DNA of 64,000 bases from Colletes latitarsis (taxonomy: Eukaryota; Arthropoda; Insecta; Hymenoptera; Colletidae): the NCBI RefSeq assembly GCF_051014445.1, contig NW_027488370.1:7006001-7070000 (forward strand), in the 5' to 3' direction. Numbering within the stretch: position 1 is the first letter of the stretch; the number at the start of each line of letters is the position of its first letter. Positions 52,881-62,700 of this stretch are shown in pieces. A program made the position numbers and the translations under genes. The notes beneath the pieces were generated by a model. It did no database searches and was not told where the DNA came from. It saw nothing but the letters and a program-made list of their open reading frames with translations.

Positions 52881-53156
52881 TTTTTTTTTTTTTTTTTTTT
52901 TGTCGTGGGGAAAATCTTCGAAAGACTCCCTCCCACCTCCTTGGGGAGAGGTGGGAGGGGTGTGTGGGATTCCCCGCGCCCGTACAACGACAGGCGCGGG
53001 ACCTACCCACTAAAAACCCCACGGTGACCCTTCGGCACGCTTTGGGAGGATACCGGGAATCGCTCGAAGCATTCTTCCGGTATCCTCCCCGTGCCCGCGC
53101 TTTCGCGCCCATCCCCCGGGGGGACAATCGGTCCCCCCAGTAGACACACTGCCTCA
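52881..53156 (-). mobile_element. 276-bp GC-rich retro-insert with poly(A), copy 1
   Basis: GC-rich DNA inside the satellite. On the minus strand it starts with TGAGGCAGTGTGTCTACTGG and ends in a run of 22 A (plus-strand T 52880-52901). It is flanked by TTAGGACTGGGACT (52867-52880) and TTAGGTCTGGGACT (53157-53170), a 14-bp target duplication with one mismatch. Four strong hairpins fill most of it: 52928-52939 with 52948-52959, 52973-52980 with 52993-53000, 53044-53058 with 53076-53089, and 53118-53125 with 53131-53138. It is best read as a 5'-truncated 3' end of a non-LTR element or a SINE. A minus-strand frame of about 90 codons crosses it but ends in poly-Lys from the tail, so it is not a complete gene. 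Whether it belongs to the element at 1-4259 cannot be tested here. Confidence 0.85.
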
Positions 53157-53170
53157 TTAGGTCTGGGACT
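53157..53170 (+). repeat. Right target duplication of retro-insert copy 1
   Basis: TTAGGTCTGGGACT. It contains the full 11-bp telomere-like motif TTAGGTCTGGG at its start. Confidence 0.85.
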
Positions 53171-56100
53171 TGCTCTCATCAGGGCCATACATTCGCGTTT
53201 TTCACATTCTTGTTGAACAGATCCTGGGTTTTTTCTGGTTTGGATCACGTACTAATGTGGTACCACACTGAAACAGTCCATTAAACCTGGTATCGATCAA
53301 TATTTTAGAGAATAACTCATGTTAGGTCTAGGTTAGGTCTGGGATTTGCTCTCATCAGGCTTGTGCATTCGCATATTTCTCATACTTGGTGGCCAGATTC
53401 GGGGATTTTCTGGTTTGGATCACGTAGTAATGTAGTACATCACTGTAACAGTCCATTAAACCTGGTTTCGACCAATATTTTAGAGGATAACGCATGTTAG
53501 GTCTGGGTTTGGGTTAGGATTTGCCCTCATCTGACCCATACTTTCGCATTCTTCACATACTTGTTGAACGGATCCTGTGTTTTTCCCTGATTTGGATCAC
53601 GTAGTAATGTGGTACCACACTGAAACGTTCAATAAAACCTAGACTTGATAAATATTTTAGAGGATAACGCCGGTTAGGAGTCGGTTAGATGTGGGATTTG
53701 CCCTCATCAGGCTCATACATTCGCATATTTCTCATACCTGTTGGCCAGATACGTTGCTTTCCCTGGATTGGATCACATACTGATGTAGTACCACACTGAA
53801 ACAGTCAATTATACCTGGTCTCGATCAATATTTTAGAGGATAACGCATGTTAGGCCTGGGTAAGGTCCAGGATTTGCCCGCATCAGGCTCATACTTTCGC
53901 ATATTTCTCATACTTGTTGGCCAGATCCTGGGTTTTTTTTCTAGTCTGGATCACGTAGTAATGTGGTACCACACAGAAACAGTCCATTGAACCTGGTTTC
54001 GATCAATATTTTAGATGATAACGCATGTTCGGTTTAGGTTAGGCCTGGGAATTGCCTTCATCAGACTCATACTTTCGCATTCTTCACATGCTTGTTGAAC
54101 AGATCCTGGGTTATTTCTGGTTTGGATCAGGTAGTAATGTGGTACCACACTGAAACAGTCGATTAAACCTGGTCACGATCAACATTTTAGAGGATTACGC
54201 CGGTTAGGACTCGGTTAGGTGTGGGATTTGCCCTCATCAGGGTCATACCTTCGCATTTCTCACATATTTGTTGGCCAGATCCTGTGCTTTCACAGGTCGG
54301 GATCTCGTAGTAATGTGGTACCACACTGAAACAGTCGACTAAACCTGGTCTCGACCAATATTTAAGAGGATAACGCAAGTTGGGTCTGGGATAGGTCTGG
54401 GATTTGCCCTCATCTGACCCGTACTTTCGCATTCTTCACACGCTTGTTGAAGAGATCCTGGGTTTTTTCTGGTTTGGATCACGTTGTAAAGTGGTACCAC
54501 ACTGAAACAGTCGGTTAATCCTGGTCTCGATCAACATTTTATAGGATAACGCCGGTTAGGACACGGTTAGGTGTGGGATTTGCCCTCATCAGGCTCATAC
54601 TGTCGCATATTTCTCATACTTGTTAGCCAGATCCATTGCTTTTTCTGGTTTGGATCACGTGGTAATGTGGTATCACACTGAAACAGTCCACGAAACCTGG
54701 TTTCATCAATATTTTAGAGGATAACGCATGTTAGGTCTGGGATAGGTCTGGGATCTGCCCTCATCAGACTCATACCTTCGCATTCTTCACATGCTTGTTG
54801 AACAGATCCTGGGTTTTTCTGGTTTGGATCACGTAGTAATGTGGTACCATACTGAAACAGTGCATTAAACCTGGTCTCGATCAATATTTTAGATGATAAC
54901 GCATGTTAGGTCTATGTTAGGCCTGGGACTTGCCCTCATCAGACTCATACTTTCGCATATTTCTCATACCTGTTGGCCAGATACGTTGCTTTTTCTGGAT
55001 TGGATCACATACTGATGTAGTACCACACTGAAACAGTCAATTATACCCGGTCTCGATCAATATTTTAGAGGATAACGCATGTTAGGCCTGGGTTAGGTCC
55101 AGGATTTGCCCGCATCAGGCTCATTCTTTCGCATATTTCTCATACTTGTTGGCCAGATCCTGGGCTTTTTCTGGTTTGGATCACGTAGTTATGTCGTACC
55201 ACACTGAAACAGTCGACTAAACCTGGTCTCGACCAATATTTAAGAGGATAACGCAAGTTGGGTCTGGGATAGGTCTGGGATTTGCCCTCATCTGACCCGT
55301 ACTTTCGCATTCTTCACACGCTTGTTGAAGAGATCCATTGCTTTTTCTGGTTTGGATCACGTGGTAATGTGGTATCACACTGAAACAGTCCACGAAACCT
55401 GGTTTCATCAATATTTTAGAGGATAACGCATGTTATGCCTGGGTTAGGCCTGGGATTTGCCCTAATCAGACTCATACTTTCGTATTCTCCACATACTTCT
55501 TGAACAGATCCTGGGTATTTTTCTGGTTTGGATCAGGTAGTAATGTGGTACCTCACTGAAACAGTCCATTAAACCTGGTTTCGATCAATTTTTTAGAGAA
55601 TAACGCATGTTAGGTCTTGGTTAGGCCTGGGATTTTCTCTCATCAGGCTCGTACTTTCGCTTGTTTCTCATACTTGTTGTACAGATCCTGGGTTTTTTTC
55701 TGGTTTGGATCACGTAGTAATGTGGTACCACACTGAACCAGTCTTTTAAACCTGGTTTTGACCAATACTTTAGAGGATAACCCATGTTATGTCTAGGTTT
55801 GGCCTGGGATTTGCCCTCATCAGGGTCATATTTTCGCGTTATTCACATACTTGTTGAACAGATCCTGGGTACTTTTCTGGTTTGGATCTGGTAGTAATGT
55901 GGGACCACACTGAAACAGTCGATTAAACCTGGTTTCGATCAATATTTTTGAGGATAACGCATGTTAGGTCTAGGTTAGGCCTGGGATTTTCCTTCATCAG
56001 ACACATACTTTCGCATTCTTCACATACTTGTTGAACGGATCCTGGGTTTTTTCTGGTTTGGATCACGTAGTAATGTGGTACCACACTGAAACATTCAATT

Positions 56101-56687
56101 AAACCTGGTCTTGATAATTATTTTGGAGGATAACGCATGTTAGGTCTGGGTTAGGTCTAGGATTTACCCTAATCCGGCTCAAAATTTCGCATATTTCTCA
56201 TACTTGATGGCTAGATCCTGGGCTCTTTCCGGATTGGATCACGCAGTAATGTGGTATCACACTGATACAGCCCATTAAACCTGGTTTCGATGAATAGTTT
56301 AGAGGATTACTCTGGTTAGGTCAAGGTTAGTCCTGGGATTTGCCCTCATCAGACTCATACCTTCGCATTCTTCACATGCTTGTTGAACAGATCCTGGTTT
56401 TTCTGGTTTGGATCACGTAGTAATGTGGTACCACACTGAAACAGTCGATTAATCCTGGTCTCGTTCAACATTTTATAGGATAACGCCGGTTAGGACACGG
56501 TTAGGTCTGGGATAGGTCTGGGATCTGCCCTCATCAGACTCATACCTTCGCATTCTTCACACGCTTGTTGAAGAGATCCTGGGTTTTTTCTGGTTTGGAT
56601 CAGGTAGTAATGTGGTACCACACTGAAGCAGTCCCTTAAACCTGGTTTCGATCAATATTTTAGAGAATAACGAATGTTAGGTCTTGG

Positions 56688-56701
56688 TTAGGTCTGGGAC
56701 T
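56688..56701 (+). repeat. Left target duplication of retro-insert copy 2
   Basis: TTAGGTCTGGGACT, identical to 56978-56991, marking the integration site at the second 11-mer of the monomer. Confidence 0.88.
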
Positions 56702-56977
56702 ATTTTTTTTTTTTTTTTTTTTGTCGGGGGGAAAATCTTCGAAAGACTCCCTCCCACCTCCTTGGGGAGAGGTGGGAGGGGTGTGTGGGATTCCCCGCGC
56801 CCGTACAACGACAGGCGCGGGACCTACCCACTAAAAACCCCACGGTGACCCTTCGGCACGCTTTGGGAGGATACCGGGAATCGCTCGAAGCATTCTTCCG
56901 GTATCCTCCCCGTGCCCGCGCTTTCGCGCCCATCCCCCGGGGGGACAATCGGTCCCCCCAGTAGACACACTGCCTCA
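56702..56977 (-). mobile_element. 276-bp GC-rich retro-insert with poly(A), copy 2
   Basis: Nearly identical to the insert at 52881-53156, with a tail of about 20 T on the plus strand (56703-56722) after an extra A. Here the flanking duplication is perfect: TTAGGTCTGGGACT at 56688-56701 and 56978-56991. Because the surrounding satellite is also duplicated (offset about 3821 bp), this is a copy made by segmental duplication, not a second insertion. Confidence 0.88.
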
Positions 56978-56991
56978 TTAGGTCTGGGACT
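56978..56991 (+). repeat. Right target duplication of retro-insert copy 2
   Basis: TTAGGTCTGGGACT, after which the satellite resumes as TGCTCTCATC. Confidence 0.88.
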
Positions 56992-59775
56992 TGCTCTCAT
57001 CAGGGCCATACATTCGCGTTTTTCACATTCTTGTTGAACAGATCCTGGGTTTTTTCTGGTTTGGATCACGTACTAATGTGGTACCACACTGAAACAGTCC
57101 ATTAAACCTGGTATCGATCAATATTTTAGAGAAGAACTCATGTTAGGTCTAGGTTAGGTCTGGGATTTGCTCTCATCAGGCTTGTGCATTCGCATATTTC
57201 TCATACTTGGTGGCCAGATTCGGGGCTTTTTCTGGTTTGGATCACGTAGTAATGTAGTACATCACTGTAACAGTCCATTAAACCTGGTTTCGACCAATAT
57301 TTTAGAGTATAACGCATGTTAGGTCTGGGTTTGGGTTAGGATTTGCCCTCATCTGACCCATACTTTCGCATTCTTCACATACTTGTTGAACGGATCCTGT
57401 GTTTTTCCCTGATTTGGATCACGTAGTAATGTGGTACCACACTGAAACATTCAATAAAACCTAGACTTGATAAATATTTTAGAGGATAACGCCGGTTAGG
57501 AGTCGGTTAGATGTGGGATTTGCCCTCATCAGGCTCATACATTCGCATATTTCTCATACCTGTTGGCCAGATACGTTGCTTTCTCTGGATTGGATCACAT
57601 ACTGATGTAGTACCACACTGAAACAGTCAATTATACCTGGTCTCGATCAATATTTTAGAGGATAACGCACGTTAGGCCTGGGTAAGGTCCAGGATTTGCC
57701 CGCATCAGGCTCAACTTTCGCATATTCCCCATACTTGTTGGCCAGATTCTGTGCTTTCACTGGTTTGGATCACGTAGTAATGTTGTACCGCCCTGAAACA
57801 GTCGATTCAACCTGGTCTCGATAAATATTTTAGATGATAACGCATGTTAGGTCTAGGTTAGGCCTGGGATTTGCCCTCATCAGACTCATACCTTCGCATA
57901 TTTCTCATACTTGTTGGCCAGATCCTGGGTTTTTTTTCTAGTCTGGATCACGTAGTAATGTGGTACCACACAGAAACAGTCCATTGAACCTGGTTTCGAT
58001 CAATATTTTAGATGATAACGCATGTTCGGTTTAGGTTAGGCCTGGGAATTGCCTTCATCAGACTCATACTTTCGCATTCTTCACATGCTTGTTGAACAGA
58101 TCCTGGGTTATTTCTGGTTTGGATCAGGTAGTAATGTGGTACCACACTGAAACAGTCGATTAAACCTGGTCACGACCAATATTTAAGAGGATAACGCAAG
58201 TTGGGTCTGGGATAGGTCTGGGATTTGCCCTCATCTGACCCGTACTTTCGCATTCTTCACACGCTTGTTGAAGAGATCCTGGGTTTTTTCTGGTTTGGAT
58301 CACGTTGTAAAGTGGTACCACACTGAAACAGTCGGTTAATCCTGGTCTCGATCAACATTTTATAGGATAACGCCGGTTAGGACTCGGTTAGGTGTGGGAT
58401 TTGCCCTCATCAGGGTCATACCTTCGCATTTCTCACATATTTGTTGACCAGATCCTGTGCTTTCACAGGTCGGGATCTCGTAGTAATGTGGTACCACACT
58501 GAAACAGTCGACTAAACCTGGTCTCGACCAATATTTAAGAGGATAACGCAAGTTGGGTCTGGGATAGGTCTGGGATTTGCCCTCATCTGACCCGTACTTT
58601 CGCATTCTTCACACGCTTGTTGAAGAGATCCTGGGTTTTTTCTGGTTTGGATCACGTTGTAAAGTGGTACCACACTGAAACAGTCGGTTAATCCTGGTCT
58701 CGATCAACATTTTATAGGATAATGCCGGTTAGGACACGGTTAGGTGTGGGATTTGCCCTCATCAGGCTCATACTGTCGCATATTTCTCATACTTGTTAGC
58801 CAGATCCATTGCTTTTTCTGGTTTGGATCACGTGGTAATGTGGTATCACACTGAAACAGTCCACGAAACCTGGTTTCATCAATATTTTAGAGGATAACGC
58901 ATGTTAAGTCTGGGATAGGTCTGGGATCTGCCCTCATCAGACTCATACCTTCGCATTCTTCACATGCTTGTTGAACAGATCCTGGGTTTTTCTGGTTTGG
59001 ATCACGTAGTAATGTGGTACCATACTGAAACAGTGCATTAAACCTGGTCTCGATCAATATTTTAGATGATAACGCATGTTAGGTCTATGTTAGGCCTGGG
59101 ACTTGCCCTCATCAGACTCATACTTTCGCATATTTCTCATACCTGTTGGCCAGATACGTTGCTTTTTCTGGATTGGATCACATACTGATGTAGTACCACA
59201 CTGAAACAGTCAATTATACCCGGTCTCGATCAATATTTTAGAGGATAACGCATGTTAGGCCTGGGTTAGGTCCAGGATTTGCCCGCATCAGGCTCATACT
59301 TTCGCATATTTCTCATACTTGTTGGCCAGATCCTGGGCTTTTTCTGGTTTGGATCACGTAGTTATGTCGTACCACACTGAAACAGTCGACTAAACCTGGT
59401 CTCGACCAATATTTAAGAGGATAACGCAAGTTGGGTCTGGGATAGGTCTGGGATTTGCCCTCATCTGACCCGTACTTTCGCATTCTTCACACGCTTGTTG
59501 AAGAGATCCTGGGTTTTTTCTGGTTTGGATCACGTTGTAAAGTGGTACCACACTGAAACAGTCGGTTAATCCTGGTCTCGATCAACATTTTATAGGATAA
59601 CGCCGGTTAGGACACGGTTAGGTGTGGGATTTGCCCTCATCAGGCTCATACTGTCGCATATTTCTCATACTTGTTAGCCAGATCCATTGCTTTTTCTGGT
59701 TTGGATCACGTGGTAATGTGGTATCACACTGAAACAGTCCACGAAACCTGGTTTCATCAATATTTTAGAGGATAA

Positions 59776-62700
59776 CGCATGTTAGGTCTGGGATTGGTCT
59801 GGGATCTGCCCTCATCAGACTCATACCTTCGCATTCTTCACATGCTTGTTGAACAGATCCTGGGTTTTTCTGGTTTGGATCACGTAGTAATGTGGTACCA
59901 CACTGAAACAGACCATTAAACCTGGTTTCGATCAATATTTTAGAGGACAACTCATGCTAGGTCTAGGTTAGGCCTGGGATTTGCCCCCATCAGACTCATA
60001 CTTTTGCATTTTTCACATACTTGTAGAACAGATCCTGGGTTATTTCTGGTTTGGATCAGGTAGTAATGTGGTACCACACTGAAACAGTCGATTAAACCAG
60101 GTTTCGATCAATATTTTAGATGATAACGCATGATAGGTCTGGGTTAGGTCTAGGATTTGCCCTCATCTGGCTCATACATTCGCATATTTCTCATACTTGT
60201 TGGCCAGATCCTGGGCTTTTTCTGGATTGAATAACGTAGTTATGTGGTAACACACTGAAACAGTCAGTTAAACCTGGATACGACGAATATTTTAGAGGAT
60301 AACGCATGTTAGGTCTGGGGTAGGTCCAGGATTTGCCCGCATCTGGCTCATACTTTCGCATATTTCTCATACTTGTTGGCCTGATCCTGGGCTTTTTCTG
60401 GTTTGGATCACGTGGTAATGTGGTACCACACTGAAACTGTCGGCTAAACGTGGTCTCGATCAATATTTTAGAGGATAACGCATGTTAGGTCTGGGGTAGG
60501 TCCAGGATTTGCCCGCATCTGGCTCATACTTTCGCATATTTCTCATACTTGTTGGCCTGATCCTGGGCTTTTTCTGGTTTGGATCACGTGGTAATGTGGT
60601 ATCACACTGAAGCAGTCCATTAAACCAGGTTTCGAAAAAATATTTTAGAGGGTAACTCATGCTAGGTCTAGGTTAGGCCTAGTATTTGCCCTCATGAGAC
60701 TCATACTTTCGCATTCTTCACATACTTGTTGGACAGATCCTGGGTTTTTTCTGGTTTGGATCAGGTGGTACTGTGGTACCACACCGAAACAGTCGATTAA
60801 ACCTGGTTTCGATCTATATTTTAGAGGATAACGCATGTTAGGTCTGGGTTAGGTCGAGGATTTGCCTTCATCTGGCTCGTACTTTCGCATTTTTCGCATA
60901 CTCGTTCTCCAGATCCTGGGCTTTTTCTGGTTTGGATCACGTGGTAATGTGGTACCACACTGAAACAGTCGGCTAAACGTGGTCTCGATCAATATTTTAT
61001 AGGATAACGTAAGTTAGGTCTGGGTTAGGTCCAGGATTTGCCCGCATCTGGCTCATACTTTCGCATATTTCTCATACTTGTTGGCCAGATCCTGGGCTTT
61101 TTCTGGATTGGATCACGTAGTAATGTGGTGCCACACGGAAACAGTCGATTAAACCTGGTTTCGAACTATATTTTTGAGGATAACGCATGTTAGGTCTGGT
61201 TTAGGTCTTGGATTTGCCCGCATCTGGCTCATACTTTCGCATACTTCACATACTTGGTGGAGAGATCCTGGGTTTCTACTAGTTTGGATCAGGTAGTAAT
61301 GTGGTACCACACTGAAGCAGCCGATTAACCCTAGTCACGATGAACGTTTTAGAGGATAACGCATGTTTGGTCAAGGTTAGGCCAGGGATTTGCCCTCATC
61401 AGACTCATACTTTCGCATTTTTCACATACTTGTAGAACAGATCCTGGGTTATTTCTGGTTTGGATCATGTACTAACATGGTATCACACTGAAACAGTCGA
61501 CTAAACCTGGTCCCGAGCAATATTTTAGAGGATAACTCATGCTAGGTCTGGGATAGGTCTGGGATTTGCCCCCATCAGGGTCATACTTCCACATTTTTCG
61601 CATACTTGTTGGCCAAATCCCGGTCTTTTTCTGGTTTGGATCACGTGGTAATGTGTTACCACACTGAAAGAGTCCATGAAACCTGGTTTCGATCAATATT
61701 TTAGAGGATAACGCATGTTAGGTCTAGGTTACGCCTGGGATTTGCCCTCGTCAGGGTCATTCTTTCGCATTTTCCACATACTTGTTGAACAGATCCCTGG
61801 CTTTTCCTGGTTTGGATCACGTTGCAAAGTGGTACCGCAATGAAGCAGTCGATTAATCCTGGTCTCGATCAACATTTTATAGGATAACGCATGTTAGGTC
61901 TCCGTTAGGTTTAGGACTTGCCCTCATCTGGGTCATACTTTCGCATATTTCTCAAACTTGTTGGCCAGATTCTGGGCTTTCACTGGTCTGGATCACGTAG
62001 TAATGTGGTACCACGCTGAAACAGTCCATTAAACCTGGTTTCGATCAATATTTTCGACGATTACTCATGTTAGGTCTAGGTTAGCCCTGGGATTTGCCCT
62101 CATGAGACTCATACTTTCGCATTCTTCACATACTTGTTGAACAGATCCTGGGTTTATTCTAATTTGGATCACGTAGTAATGTGGTACCACACTGAAACAG
62201 TCGATTAATCCTGGTCTCGATCAACATTTTATAGGATAACGCCGGTTAGGACACGGTTAGGTGTGCGATTTGCCCTCCTCAGGCTCATACTGTCGCATAT
62301 TTCTCATACTTGTTGGCCTGATCCGTTGCTTTTACTGGATTGGATCACATACAGATGTAGTACCACACTGAAACAGCCAATTATACCTGTCTCGATCAAT
62401 ATTTTAGAGGATAACGCATGTTAGGTCTGGGTTAGGTCCAGGATTTGCCCACATCAGGCTCATACTTTCGCATATTTCTCATACTTGTTGGCCAGATCCT
62501 GGGCTTTTTCTGGTTCGGATCACGTAGTAATGTGGTGCCACACGGAAACAGTCGATTAATCCTGGTTTCGATCAATATTATAGAGGATAGCTCATCCTAG
62601 GTCTAGGTTAGGCCTGGGACTGGCCCCCATCAGACCCATACTTTCGCATTCTTCACATACTTGTTGAGCAGATCCTGCGTTTTTTCTGGTTTGAATCACG

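Larger units (their letters stand above)
51631..55432. repeat. First unit of a 3.8-4.2-kb tandem duplication
   Basis: Landmarks here recur in the next block at offsets of 3802 (start), 3821 (retro-insert) and 4172 bp (from about 54.2 kb). The unit contains a 276-bp retro-insert. Compared with the second unit it has lost about 20 bp near 52422, two monomers between about 53.9 and 54.2 kb (or the second unit gained them), and one monomer at 55331-55336. Confidence 0.85.
55433..59775. repeat. Second unit of the 3.8-4.2-kb tandem duplication
   Basis: Starts at TTATGCCTGGGTTAGGCC like the first unit and carries the second copy of the retro-insert at the corresponding place. It is longer than the first unit by about three monomers overall. 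Confidence 0.83.

Noticed and set aside
52880..52901. Poly-T run as a transcription terminator
   Set aside because: It is the reverse complement of a retroelement poly(A) tail, next to a target duplication.
52867..53157. About 96-codon frame through the 276-bp insert ending in poly-Lys
   Set aside because: The Lys run is the poly(A) tail. The frame may retain a scrap of an ORF2 C-terminus but I could not recognise one.
4716..61696. Dozens of similar 61-123-codon minus-strand frames (for example the MRYPLKHLSRPGLIECFSVV type) and a few plus-strand ones
   Set aside because: They are read-through of the 176-bp monomer, which lacks stops in one frame. They shift frame each monomer, have no independent start context, and recur exactly with the satellite period.
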